From assembly GCF_036245475.1 (NCBI RefSeq), contig NZ_BTPM01000002.1, positions 1,240,001 to 1,304,000 of the forward strand: a stretch of DNA of 64,000 nucleotides, read 5' to 3'. This document shows, piece after piece, positions 26,078-34,348 of this stretch (positions are counted from its first letter, which is position 1; each line of letters begins with the position of its first letter). The position numbers and the translations under genes are program-made. Under the pieces are notes generated by a model, which saw only the letters and a program-made list of their open reading frames with translations, had not been told where the DNA came from and did no database searches. This DNA is from Vibrio sp. 10N (GTDB lineage: Bacteria > Pseudomonadota > Gammaproteobacteria > Enterobacterales > Vibrionaceae).

Positions 26078-26995
26078 TTACGCCGGCTTTTTCATCCTGT
26101 ATACCGACAACGTCACTAAACACAGCCCAACAAAATGATACACAGTGAACGCTTCCGACAGCACCAGCACCGCCATTATGGCAGTCACTCCGGGACCAAT
26201 ATTTGACGTAATACTGAGCTCTGTGGCCGTTAAACGCGCCATCGCTGCGGCCACGAAATAAGAAGGCAAAACGGTGCAAAAGATCCCCAATAAAACGCCA
26301 AGCACAACCAGTTCGAACGACCAACTGTTCATCGATGTCGAAGAGGGCAGCGACAATTGAATCAATATGGCCACTCCCGCACTCCCCATGCCAATGCTAG
26401 TAAATAACTCGCTGCCCATTTTTCCGATGATGCTTTTACTCAACATCAAGTAGACCGCAAAAATAAACGCAGAAGCCACAGCCAAGCCGCTTCCTTTCCA
26501 AATATCACTGCCCAAAGATTGAACATCATGAAACAAAATCGCGGCAATACCCAAATACCCCAAGATCACAGCCTGAACTACGTTCCTTGTTGGTCTCTGA
26601 CGTAAGAATAACCAGCTGAGTATGACCACAAAACTCGGAAATAGAAATATCAATAATCGCTCCAGTTGAGCACTGATATACGCCAGCGCCGCGATGTCTA
26701 AGAAGCTGGCCAGATAATAACCTAGGCTCCCAACAAGGGCGGCTTGCCATCCATAATGATGAACCAACGAGCGGCGTTGGGTATCTCGACAAAGTACGCA
26801 CAGTACTATGAGATAAAAAGGCAGAGAGCTGAATGCACGCAGTGACATGATCGCGGTCGCATCGCCCCCGTATTGGTAAGCAATTTTAATAAAAATGGGT
26901 TTTATGGAAAAAAGCGCGGTGCCCACCAGAGCATATAACAACCCTTGAATTTGCTGTTTTTTATCTTGGGGGGTCGTCTGAGTCCTTGAGTTCAT
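26078..26995 (-). CDS. EamA-family (DMT) transporter
   Basis: A 305-residue inner-membrane protein with two EamA repeats of about five helices each. The first contains LFSIKPIFIKIAYQYGGDA and LAYISAQLERLLIFLFPSF; the second contains SELSITSNIGPGV-like ATELSITSNIGPGVTAIMAV. EamA proteins often export amino acids or metabolites. The ATG at 26995 has AAAAGGAACCAGA upstream. The 200-bp leader holds a short ORF and alternative hairpins (27017-27133) that suggest regulated expression. The substrate is unknown. Confidence 0.82.
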   Translation of the reverse strand: MNSRTQTTPQDKKQQIQGLLYALVGTALFSIKPIFIKIAYQYGGDATAIMSLRAFSSLPFYLIVLCVLCRDTQRRSLVHHYGWQAALVGSLGYYLASFLDIAALAYISAQLERLLIFLFPSFVVILSWLFLRQRPTRNVVQAVILGYLGIAAILFHDVQSLGSDIWKGSGLAVASAFIFAVYLMLSKSIIGKMGSELFTSIGMGSAGVAILIQLSLPSSTSMNSWSFELVVLGVLLGIFCTVLPSYFVAAAMARLTATELSITSNIGPGVTAIMAVLVLSEAFTVYHFVGLCLVTLSVYRMKKPA

Positions 26996-27016
26996 TCTGG
27001 TTCCTTTTCAATTCAA

Positions 27017-27062
27017 GGCTACGAGAATGACGGTGCGGTGTGGCTACAATCAACTCGTAGCC
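27017..27062 (-). promoter_or_regulatory. Candidate attenuator hairpins in the EamA leader
   Basis: On the minus strand GGCTACGAG (27062-27054) pairs perfectly with CTCGTAGCC (27025-27017). The same left arm can instead pair locally with GTAGCC (27047-27042), or its TACGAG can pair with CTCGTA (27106-27101) inside the leader ORF. These exclusive pairings resemble leader-peptide attenuation. The EamA ribosome binding site lies 13-20 bases after the last arm. Confidence 0.45.
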
Positions 27063-27076
27063 AGGCACAGGTGATC

Positions 27077-27133
27077 CTACCGAGCTACAGGCATAACGAG
27101 TACGAGCCAGAGGTAGGAGAACGTATGGTGCAT
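27077..27133 (-). CDS. Possible 18-residue leader peptide upstream of the EamA transporter
   Basis: An ORF encodes MHHTFSYLWLVLVMPVAR and stops. Its ATG at 27133 has AATAGGAATTTTT upstream, a good ribosome binding site. The ORF ends 81 bp before the EamA start codon and its middle codons carry one arm of the alternative hairpins described at 27017-27062. A role as a regulatory leader peptide is inferred; nothing else supports translation. Confidence 0.4.
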   Translation of the reverse strand: MHHTFSYLWLVLVMPVAR

Positions 27134-27196
27134 AAAAATTCCTATTGATGAAATTTCAGGCTACAAGATGCGCACCTTATATGCAACCACTATCCA

Positions 27197-28120
27197 TTAG
27201 GCATTGACGCTGAGGTCACGCAGGTAGCAACACAGCCATTGTATCGCCGGATCATTGATCGCTGCTCGGTTCCAAACCACACTATAAGCCACCTTACCGT
27301 ATTCAAACGGCAAACGCTTAACCGTTAGTCCTTTGGCTTGGCTAGCAACATCTGCCCACTGCTTTGAACAAGTAAACAGCAAATCCGATTGGTGACACAT
27401 CACGGCTGCCGCACCAAAATCTGGCACTATCATTTTGACATCTCGAATACCGTGCTGCTGTCTCAGTGTTTGTTCAAAATAAGGACGACTCAGTTCCGAT
27501 TCAGCAATGCCAATATGCTGGCTTTTCAGGTACTGCTCAACGGTCAGTTCACATTGGGCTAGCGGGTGATCTGGGGACATCAAACACACCAATTCATCTT
27601 CTAGGACGACTTCCCATACCAACTCTTTAGTGTTCGTCGGAGGCTGGCTAACATCATGCGGCAATATAATAAAGTCCACCTGCCCACTGTGCAGTGCGCC
27701 AAATCCGAACTTAGCTTTGGTCATGATATTGAGCTTGGCTTTCGGTGTGTATTGCGTAGTCAGTTTTGCCAGTGGTTTTGCAAACAACTCAAAAGTACTT
27801 TCACGCATCGATAAACTAAACCGGCCTTCAAATACCTGCGGTTCAAAACGAGCTTGATTAAGTAAACCATTCATACTCGCCAACATGGAGTGAATCAGCG
27901 GCGCAATTTCCACGGCATAAAGCGTTGGAGTGAGCGAGGTACCGTCCCTGAAAAACAGCTCATCATCTAGGATATCGCGCAGTTGAGTAATGGTTTTGCT
28001 CACGCTCGAAGGCGTAACTGAAAGCAGCTCTGCGGTTTTGGTGACATTACACGTATCAAGCATCACATGCAGCGCCAACAAGTGTTTAAACCCGACTCGA
28101 TTAAGTCCTTCAATATCCAT
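27197..28120 (-). CDS. LysR-family transcriptional regulator
   Basis: A 307-residue regulator with an N-terminal winged helix-turn-helix (about residues 10-65; NVTKTAELLSVTPSSVSKTI) and a C-terminal periplasmic-binding-like effector domain containing VDFIILPHDVSQ and LVCLMSPDHPLAQ. It starts only 5 bp after the ohrR-like gene ends, so the two are cotranscribed and probably translationally coupled. The target is unknown; the ohr promoter or the EamA gene downstream are the obvious candidates. Effector unknown. Confidence 0.88.
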   Translation of the reverse strand: MDIEGLNRVGFKHLLALHVMLDTCNVTKTAELLSVTPSSVSKTITQLRDILDDELFFRDGTSLTPTLYAVEIAPLIHSMLASMNGLLNQARFEPQVFEGRFSLSMRESTFELFAKPLAKLTTQYTPKAKLNIMTKAKFGFGALHSGQVDFIILPHDVSQPPTNTKELVWEVVLEDELVCLMSPDHPLAQCELTVEQYLKSQHIGIAESELSRPYFEQTLRQQHGIRDVKMIVPDFGAAAVMCHQSDLLFTCSKQWADVASQAKGLTVKRLPFEYGKVAYSVVWNRAAINDPAIQWLCCYLRDLSVNA

Positions 28121-28125
28121 CCGTG

Positions 28126-28566
28126 TTAATCCATTAAATTGTCAGTTAATCGCTCACATATCCGTTTGAGCACCATCGCTTCTTCTGGGTCGAGTTTAGC
28201 TTTACAGGCAATAGCCCCCGGAATCGACATCGCTTGATCGCGCAAAGCCGCGCCCTGGTCAGTCACAAAAATCATGCGAGCTCGCTCGTCCGACTCACTG
28301 CGCTTGCGCTCCACTAAACCTTTTTGTTCCAAACGTTTGAGAAGTGGCGTTAACGTACCGGAGTCGAGCTTCAATTCTGCCCCGATATCTTTGACATTCA
28401 TAGGTGCTTGTTTCCAAAGTACCAACATGGTCATGTATTGCAGATAAGTCAGATCGATTTGGTCAAGGATTGGGCGATAAGCGCGGGTTAACGCATTGCT
28501 GGCACTGTAAAGCGCAAAACATACTTGTTTGTCTAGATCGAGGGCTTCTGGACTGTCTAACTTCAT
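28126..28566 (-). CDS. ohrR: Organic hydroperoxide-sensing MarR-family repressor
   Basis: A 146-residue MarR-family winged-helix protein. The N-terminal DKQVCFALYSASNA carries Cys16, the position of the peroxide-sensing cysteine in OhrR, and the pattern CFALY is characteristic. The wing region LKRLEQKGLVERKRSESDERAR is typical. It is divergent from ohr, the usual OhrR target, with palindromic sequences between them. A lipid hydroperoxide would oxidise Cys16 and release repression. No second Cys is seen near Cys120; one Cys lies near the C-terminus (KRICERL) and another in AIACKAK, so the 1-Cys or 2-Cys mechanism is open. Confidence 0.92.
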   Translation of the reverse strand: MKLDSPEALDLDKQVCFALYSASNALTRAYRPILDQIDLTYLQYMTMLVLWKQAPMNVKDIGAELKLDSGTLTPLLKRLEQKGLVERKRSESDERARMIFVTDQGAALRDQAMSIPGAIACKAKLDPEEAMVLKRICERLTDNLMD

Positions 28567-28585
28567 ATCGAGTCACTTTATTGAT

Positions 28586-28649
28586 TTAAGTTGTGCACAA
28601 TATACTTGCAATCGTCAGATTTTAACAATATAGTTAGCGCACAACTTAA
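28586..28649. promoter_or_regulatory. Candidate OhrR operator region between ohrR and ohr
   Basis: The palindrome TTGTGCACAA lies at 28591-28600. In addition TTAAGTTGTGC (28586-28596) is repeated in inverted orientation as GCACAACTTAA (28639-28649), 42 bases apart. The pair spans the divergent promoter region. Assignment to OhrR is by context; the site differs from the common TACAATT-type OhrR motif. Confidence 0.45.
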
Positions 28650-28686
28650 TTTTACACAATTCAATAAAGCACAAAAGGATGGATCT

Positions 28687-29109
28687 ATGTCAGCACTTTA
28701 CTCTACCTCTGCAACTGCAATCGCCGGCCGTAATGGTCAAGTCGCAACCGATGATGGCCTTCTAAACCTCGCGCTTTCTTACCCAAAAGAACTGGGCGGA
28801 AGCGGCACCGCAACTAACCCAGAACAATTATTCGCTGCGGGTTATTCAGCGTGTTTCTCAAATGCCATTCTGCACGTTGCACAACAACAGAAACTCGCCG
28901 TAAAACAAGCGCCAACCAAAGCCACTGTGGCACTGAAAGCAAATGAACAAGGCGGATTTGTGTTAGATGTAGCACTGGATGTCACTCTTGAAATGGATGA
29001 CGCAGCAGCGCTAGAGCTAGTGCGTGTTGCGCACCAGGTTTGCCCTTACTCCAATGCCTTGCGTGGCAACGTTGATGTTGTCGTAACGGCCAATGGTCAG
29101 GCAATCTAA
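28687..29109 (+). CDS. ohr: Organic hydroperoxide resistance protein
   Basis: A 140-residue Ohr/OsmC-family peroxidase that reduces lipid and organic hydroperoxides. The active-site cysteines are C56 in GYSACFSNAI and C119 in HQVCPYSNA, with the catalytic Arg16 region GRNGQV and NPEQLFAAGY. The ATG at 28687 has AAAGGATGGATCT upstream; the frame extends back to 28591 but the family starts here. It is divergent from ohrR. A strong hairpin at 29117-29140 follows the stop codon. Confidence 0.95.
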   Translation: MSALYSTSATAIAGRNGQVATDDGLLNLALSYPKELGGSGTATNPEQLFAAGYSACFSNAILHVAQQQKLAVKQAPTKATVALKANEQGGFVLDVALDVTLEMDDAAALELVRVAHQVCPYSNALRGNVDVVVTANGQAI

Positions 29110-29116
29110 CCCCCAT

Positions 29117-29140
29117 CTGGGCAGGCTCTCCCCTGCCCAG
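29117..29140 (+). terminator. Hairpin after ohr
   Basis: Arms CTGGGCAGG (29117-29125) and CCTGCCCAG (29132-29140) around 6 nt. No T-run follows, so termination may be inefficient or factor-dependent. Confidence 0.6.
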
Positions 29141-29375
29141 GTCACCATCGCTCCAATACCCTAGCCATCTAAACCGTACTTTATTTTCTATCAAAAATTT
29201 TTCTCGTTAAAAAAGCACCATTCCTTAACAAACGTTCAACACCTTTAGCAAAAGGCGATCCCGATCAAGAAAAAAACCAAAATTCACAGAAAAGTAATAG
29301 CCGTGTCGAAAAACTTTTTTTATAATGCGAATTAATGTTTCAGAACACATTAAATTCTTTTATTAGGGGATCAAC

Positions 29376-30176
29376 ATGAGACTTATTCCATTACAGAACG
29401 CAGAACAAGTAGGTAAGTGGGCTGCTCGCCATATCGTTGAACGTATCAACGCTTTCAAACCGACAGCAGAAAAACCGTTTGTTTTGGGTCTGCCTACTGG
29501 TGGAACGCCTCTTTCAACGTACAAAGCACTCATCGATCTGCACAAAGCCGGCGAAGTTAGCTTCAAGCACGTTGTAACGTTCAACATGGATGAGTACGTA
29601 GGTATCGACCCTGAGCACCCTGAGTCTTACCGCTCTTTCATGTACAACAACTTCTTCAACCATGTTGATATCCAAGAAGAAAACATCAACCTTCTTGACG
29701 GTCTTGCAGACGATATCGACGCACACTGCGCGGCATACGAAGAGAAAATCCGTTCATACGGTAAGATCAACCTATTCATGGGCGGCATCGGCATCGATGG
29801 TCACATCGCATTCAACGAACCAGGTTCATCTCTAAACTCTCGTACTCGCATCAAGACACTGACTGAAGACACGCGCATCGCAAACTCTCGCTTCTTCGAC
29901 AACGACATCAACCAAGTGCCTAAATACGCACTAACTATCGGTGTTGCAACTCTACTAGACGCAGAAGAAGTGATGATCCTAACTATGGGTCACAACAAAG
30001 CTCAAGCTCTACAAATGGCTGTAGAAGGCTCTGTAAACCACATGTGGACAGTGACTGCGCTACAAATGCACCCTAAAGCAATCATCGTTGCTGACGATGC
30101 AGCTCAACAAGAGCTAAAAGTGAAGACAGTTCGCTACTTCAACGAACTTGAAGTTGAGAACATCAAAGGTCTATAA
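29376..30176 (+). CDS. nagB: Glucosamine-6-phosphate deaminase
   Basis: A 266-residue enzyme that converts glucosamine 6-phosphate to fructose 6-phosphate and ammonia, feeding amino sugars from chitin into glycolysis. The catalytic residues of E. coli NagB are all present: D72 in FNMDEYVG, D141 and H143 in GIGIDGHIAFNEPG, and E148. The start follows TTAGGGGATCAAC. The upstream region has a TATAAT at 29321-29326 region and a TGCGAATTAAT element resembling half of a NagC operator, so NagC control is possible. Codon use is that of a highly expressed gene. It is monocistronic and fits with the GH20 enzyme at 43071. Confidence 0.96.
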   Translation: MRLIPLQNAEQVGKWAARHIVERINAFKPTAEKPFVLGLPTGGTPLSTYKALIDLHKAGEVSFKHVVTFNMDEYVGIDPEHPESYRSFMYNNFFNHVDIQEENINLLDGLADDIDAHCAAYEEKIRSYGKINLFMGGIGIDGHIAFNEPGSSLNSRTRIKTLTEDTRIANSRFFDNDINQVPKYALTIGVATLLDAEEVMILTMGHNKAQALQMAVEGSVNHMWTVTALQMHPKAIIVADDAAQQELKVKTVRYFNELEVENIKGL

Positions 30177-30237
30177 GCTTTTATAATCCTTCAGATACAA
30201 GGTAGCGGAACTTTTCTTCTGCCTTGTGTCTAACAAA

Positions 30238-30273
30238 TTGTTACCTCTTTGCACTTTTAGCAAAAGGCAACAA
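30238..30273 (+). other. Imperfect hairpin downstream of nagB
   Basis: TTGTTACCTCTTTGC (30238-30252) and GCAAAAGGCAACAA (30260-30273) pair with few mismatches around a 7-nt loop. It lies in the nagB 3' region before the stronger hairpin at 30313. Confidence 0.45.
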
Positions 30274-30312
30274 AAGCGATGGAAACGCACAGTATTCCAA
30301 AGCTCCGTATAG

Positions 30313-30345
30313 GTCGGGCTTATATGCCAAGCTAAGCCCGACTTT
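30313..30345 (+). terminator. Terminator-like hairpin in the nagB-recQ gap
   Basis: Perfect 10-bp arms GTCGGGCTTA (30313-30322) and TAAGCCCGAC (30333-30342), followed by TTT. It is the likely end of the nagB transcript. The remaining 210 bp before recQ hold no other recognisable feature. Confidence 0.7.
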
Positions 30346-30557
30346 CTCTCGCTGCGTTCCCATTCCTAATCACTCACAACACCTTAAAAAAGACTTGTCA
30401 TAACAAGACTAACCTCAAGTAGTACAACTCTCACGACATAGTTCCACAATCACATTGAGAATGACTGCGCATTATCTCGATGAATGCTTGAAAACCTACT
30501 CTGCTCCTGACACACTTTCCCGCTATCTTCCCACTTTGTGATAAATCCAAAGCTTCT

Positions 30558-32708
30558 ATGATGCCGAATACTCCGACCGCGAATCCCATCACTCCCAACG
30601 ACCTGCTGAAATCTCTTTTTGGTTACGATAATTTTCGTCATCAACAAGCGGACATTATCGACTCGTTGATGTCGGGAAATGATGTGCTGACACTAATGCC
30701 AACTGGCGGCGGTAAATCTATTTGTTATCAAATACCGGCTATTCTGAGGCAGGGCGTTGGCGTTGTGGTGTCTCCACTTATCGCACTGATGCAAGATCAA
30801 GTCGACGCTCTACACCAAGTTGGCGTTCGTGCTGCTTACCTAAACTCAACATTGAGCCCGTACGATCAGCAAGTCGTGGAAGAGCAAGTACTCACTGGTG
30901 ACATCCAAATCCTGTATGTCGCACCTGAACGACTATTAATGGAAAAAACGCTTCGCTTGTTGGAGCAATCGAGCCTGTCGCTGTTTGCTATTGATGAAGC
31001 GCACTGTGTAAGCCAGTGGGGTCATGACTTTCGCCCAGAGTATCAGCAGCTCAGTGTGCTCAAGCAGCGCTTTCCTGCCGTGCCGAGAATCGCGCTCACC
31101 GCTACCGCCGATCTTAAAACACGTGAGGAGATCATCGCTCAATTGGCACTTGAGCAAGCCGATGTTTATGTTCACAGTTTTGATCGTCCTAACATCACTT
31201 ACCACGTCTCCGACCTTGGCAATGCAAAACAAGAGCTATGGCGCTTTATCGATACTCATCATCAAGATGATGCCGGTATTGTCTATTGCCTATCACGTAA
31301 AAAAGTAGAAGAGACAGCACAGTGGTTGTGTGACATGGGCAAAACCGCTTTGCCATACCACGCAGGGCTATCAAGTGAGCAACGCGCGAATCACCAGCGC
31401 CGTTTTTTGAGTGAAGATGGCATCATCGTCGTCGCCACCATCGCATTTGGAATGGGGATTGATAAACCCGATGTTCGGTTTGTGGCGCATTTAAGCCTAC
31501 CAAAAAGTATTGAAGCCTATTACCAGGAAACAGGCCGTGCAGGACGTGATGGCATGCCTGCAAATGCTTGGATGAGTTTTGGTATGCAAGACATGGTTCT
31601 ACAGAGGCAAATGGTGCAAAACTCCGAAGGCGCAGAGCAATATAAGCGCGTATCCATTCAAAAACTCAATCGACTACTTGGCTATTGTGATTTGGCTACT
31701 TGCCGTCGCCAATCTCTACTCGCCTACTTTGGCGAAACGCTATCAAAGCCCTGCGGCAACTGTGATAACTGCCTCACCCCACCCGAAACCTGGGATGGCT
31801 TACAAGCTACGCAAAAGGCGCTTTCTACTGTATATCGAACCGGTCAGCGGTTTGGTGTGAGTTACTTAGTCAACATTCTCTTAGGTAAAGCCGACAGTCG
31901 AATTACCCAAAACCAGCACGATACCCTTTCTACATTTGGTATTGGTGGCGACCTTTCAGCTAAAGAGTGGCAAGGAGTATTTCGTCAACTGCTCGCCATG
32001 AACCTTCTGGAAGTGCACGGTGAACACGGCAGCTTACAGCTTACTGAGTTGTGCCGTCCCTACCTGAAAGGCGAACAGCCCATCGAACTTCGCAAACTGC
32101 GAGTCTCGAAAAAAGCGGCGAAAGGCGCTAAGAAGAAAAACTCTGGCACATTGTCTACTGCCGATATGCCGCAGTTTGAAAAGCTTCGCGAGGTTCGTGC
32201 AGAGCTAGCTAAGCAGCAATCGGTGCCGGCTTACATGATTTGTCATGATGCGACGCTGGAATCACTCGCGAGCGTGCGCCCGCAAACCCTCGATGAACTC
32301 TCAACAATCTCAGGTTTTGGTGAAGTTAAGATCGAGAAATACGGCGATGCTTTTATCGCCGCTATTGAGCCTAAATCCGAAGCCGAAAAGCAGTTGTCAG
32401 ATACCGAACTTGAGTCTCTGGGACTTCTTAACAAAGGGTTTACCGTTGAAGACATCGCAAGTGAACGCGGACTAAAGGCGACAACGATCATGTCTCATCT
32501 AGCTCAAGCCATAGAGTTAAACGCCTGCGAGTTAAACAGCGTGGTCTCATTAAGCGAAGAGGAGATCCAAACAATTACACAGCAAGCACTAACGCTTGAT
32601 TCTCTAGCACAGCAGACCATCAAGCCGCTATACGAGCACTTTGAACAGCAATACGACTACGGCACACTAAAATGTGTACTCGCGAAAATGGCTTCACAAA
32701 GCCAATAA
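30558..32708 (+). CDS. recQ: RecQ-family ATP-dependent DNA helicase with C-terminal HTH region
   Basis: A 716-residue 3'-5' superfamily 2 helicase. The order is: helicase core with Walker A TGGGKS at residues 49-54, DEAHCVSQWGHDFRPEY (motif II and aromatic loop) and QETGRAGRDG (motif VI); a zinc-binding CRRQSLLAYFGE...CGNCDNC module; a winged-helix RQC region; an HRDC domain (DATLESLASVRPQTLDEL); and a C-terminal HTH_40-like region (GFTVEDIASERGLKATTI). It is about 100 residues longer than E. coli RecQ (609) because of that last region, so it may be a second RecQ paralogue in this organism. Two ATGs start the frame (30558, 30561). Confidence 0.92.
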   Translation: MMPNTPTANPITPNDLLKSLFGYDNFRHQQADIIDSLMSGNDVLTLMPTGGGKSICYQIPAILRQGVGVVVSPLIALMQDQVDALHQVGVRAAYLNSTLSPYDQQVVEEQVLTGDIQILYVAPERLLMEKTLRLLEQSSLSLFAIDEAHCVSQWGHDFRPEYQQLSVLKQRFPAVPRIALTATADLKTREEIIAQLALEQADVYVHSFDRPNITYHVSDLGNAKQELWRFIDTHHQDDAGIVYCLSRKKVEETAQWLCDMGKTALPYHAGLSSEQRANHQRRFLSEDGIIVVATIAFGMGIDKPDVRFVAHLSLPKSIEAYYQETGRAGRDGMPANAWMSFGMQDMVLQRQMVQNSEGAEQYKRVSIQKLNRLLGYCDLATCRRQSLLAYFGETLSKPCGNCDNCLTPPETWDGLQATQKALSTVYRTGQRFGVSYLVNILLGKADSRITQNQHDTLSTFGIGGDLSAKEWQGVFRQLLAMNLLEVHGEHGSLQLTELCRPYLKGEQPIELRKLRVSKKAAKGAKKKNSGTLSTADMPQFEKLREVRAELAKQQSVPAYMICHDATLESLASVRPQTLDELSTISGFGEVKIEKYGDAFIAAIEPKSEAEKQLSDTELESLGLLNKGFTVEDIASERGLKATTIMSHLAQAIELNACELNSVVSLSEEEIQTITQQALTLDSLAQQTIKPLYEHFEQQYDYGTLKCVLAKMASQSQ

Positions 32709-32731
32709 AAATGGAATATCAGATTGCATCG

Positions 32732-32914
32732 TTGACGATATGTTTACCACTTTAGGCTAGTATTGCCATCGAGGTGTTGAATATATGATCACAACATCGC
32801 TACAGGAAAGTAGCTAAAGGGATATTTGAGATTGTAGAGCATGGGAGACTCAGCCCTCCCGAGTTTACGATTACTATCTTTGACGCCAAGACCGCTTGTC
32901 TTGGCGTTTTTTTT
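32732..32914 (+). ncRNA. Candidate small RNA downstream of recQ
   Basis: Between recQ and the repeat element lies a unit with a TTGACG hexamer (32732-32737), a poorly spaced TAGTAT, then a roughly 140-nt segment with an internal stem GGGAG/CTCCC (around 32845-32862) and a classic intrinsic terminator: ACGCCAAGAC (32883-32892) and GTCTTGGCGT (32898-32907), then an eight-T run. The terminator is certain; an independent sRNA is possible but it could equally be the recQ 3' UTR. I recognise no known sRNA family. Confidence 0.4.
32883..32914 (+). terminator. Strong intrinsic terminator downstream of recQ
   Basis: Perfect 10-bp arms ACGCCAAGAC and GTCTTGGCGT with a CGCTT loop, followed by T residues through 32914. 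Confidence 0.92.
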
Positions 32915-33055
32915 CGCTTGGAGAATGTGGTTGAAGGGCTAATATGCTCAGCCACTGCGCGGTAGGTCTTTGAACCTTGCAGTGCGTAGCTCGGTTTCTA
33001 AGATATTTGTGGACAGAAGCAATCTAGTCTCCATTTTTTCACATCCCCCAGAATG

Positions 33056-33178
33056 CCGTCATCCTCACGAAAGTGAGGATCTCCCACCACGTGTAGGTAA
33101 CTAAAAATCTTCGACTAAGTCACGTAATTCAACTTTTCAACGCGCTAAATGAGATCCCCTTTTTCAAGGGGATGACGG
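33056..33178. repeat. Palindromic intergenic repeat element (REP/MITE-like)
   Basis: Terminal inverted repeats CCGTCATCC (33056-33064) and GGATGACGG (33170-33178) bound a 123-bp segment. It contains an inner hairpin TCCTCAC / GTGAGGA and a second one built on ATCCCC / GGGGAT. The outer GTCATCC...GGATGAC pattern is common in dispersed intergenic repeats of proteobacteria. Only one copy is in the window, so dispersal is inferred. Confidence 0.6.
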
Positions 33179-33253
33179 TGATTTGATATGGTTTGAAACA
33201 CCGAAATGGGGCAGAGCTAGACCTTTGCTGATTGCTCTATCTATACAAACAGC

Positions 33254-34099
33254 TCAATCCCAAGCTACTTGTTTAAGTTCATAGCTGTCTTGTCGCATCA
33301 TCATCTTATTGATGCTTGCATGAGGGTATTTAGATTGCATAATATCTTTAAGAAGGTTTACTTGAGCGTTTGGCATCTTCTCACCAATAACAATCTGCTT
33401 TAAAGCGAGTGGCGGATACTTTACCAAAGGTTTATCTGAAAATGAGATGAGGCGAACTTCTTGTTCATGCTCCCAATGCTCCGACTTGGTCGAAGCGGCT
33501 TTTGCTACAATCCGATAGCCACTAAGAGTCTGAACTTGAATCAATTCAAGCTTACTATTAACAGAAAAAAGATCCGATACTCTCAACTCGTCGGCTTCAT
33601 TCTTGTATCGTACTTCGAATCCAACAGCCTTTTTATTCGTTGATTGGAATATTGCTTCTTCTAGCAGCTTCTTGTCGAAAACTAAGCAAAAACCCCGAAG
33701 CCCGTCAGCGTAATGCCCCCACATCCTATTATCAATTAAAGCGTCCTCTTTCGAACTTGCGTCATAGTAAGAAAAACTACAAATTCGACTAGTAGCATTC
33801 AAGTTTCCAATCATTTCCTTAGCCATTTGGAAGCAGCCTTGCTCCAATAGCTCAAACTTTGACAACTTATGTGGGTAATGAACACCTGTTAACTGGAAGT
33901 AAGCGTTATATGATCTAGGGTCCTCTGGCATAATTCTATGGGTCGCAAACCTCTCTAACTCCTCCGATAAGCTCCGTTCGATTTTACATCGCCCCTCAAA
34001 AGGGTCATTTTGGCTATCCAATTTTCCAAACCACAGCTCATTGTTAGAAAGCGCTGTTAAAGCATTCGTGTCGAATGCCCTAAACTTATAAAAATACAC
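33254..34099 (-). CDS. DUF2971 domain-containing protein
   Basis: A 281-residue soluble protein with the DUF2971 pattern: YKFRAFDTNALTALSNNELWFGKLDSQNDPFEG at the N-terminus, CSFSYYDA, NRMWGHYADGLRGFCLVFD in the middle and a C-terminal LKQIVIGEKMP. The function is unknown; members are often found in accessory and defence-like regions. The GTG at 34099 follows AAGGATCTTTAC. The gene is more AT-rich than its neighbours and lies beside a palindromic repeat between recQ and the conserved glcB-aceA block, which suggests later acquisition. Confidence 0.82.
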   Translation of the reverse strand: MYFYKFRAFDTNALTALSNNELWFGKLDSQNDPFEGRCKIERSLSEELERFATHRIMPEDPRSYNAYFQLTGVHYPHKLSKFELLEQGCFQMAKEMIGNLNATSRICSFSYYDASSKEDALIDNRMWGHYADGLRGFCLVFDKKLLEEAIFQSTNKKAVGFEVRYKNEADELRVSDLFSVNSKLELIQVQTLSGYRIVAKAASTKSEHWEHEQEVRLISFSDKPLVKYPPLALKQIVIGEKMPNAQVNLLKDIMQSKYPHASINKMMMRQDSYELKQVAWD

Positions 34100-34292
34100 G
34101 TAAAGATCCTTCTTGCGAGGAGGGTTACTTACTGTACTTCTATTCCAATAACTTGTTCAATTCCACTAACTAGAATATCAGGCAGGACTACGGGTGAGAT
34201 TAGAAAAGTTTGTTTGCTCCAACTTCTCTCCTTCACTATTGATAAAAGTAAGTAAAACAGAATGGGCTAAAAGTATCTTAGAACCGACAACC

Positions 34293-34320
34293 AAAAAAAA
34301 CCGCGCTCGAAAGCGCGGTG
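34293..34320 (-). terminator. Terminator of glcB
   Basis: On the minus strand a stem formed from ACCGCGCT (34300-34307) and AGCGCGGT (34312-34319) around a 4-nt loop is followed by eight T residues (plus-strand A run 34293-34300). It lies 30 bp after the malate synthase stop. Confidence 0.9.
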
Positions 34321-34348
34321 TTACCTTGGGCTTGGTAATTACAGTGTT

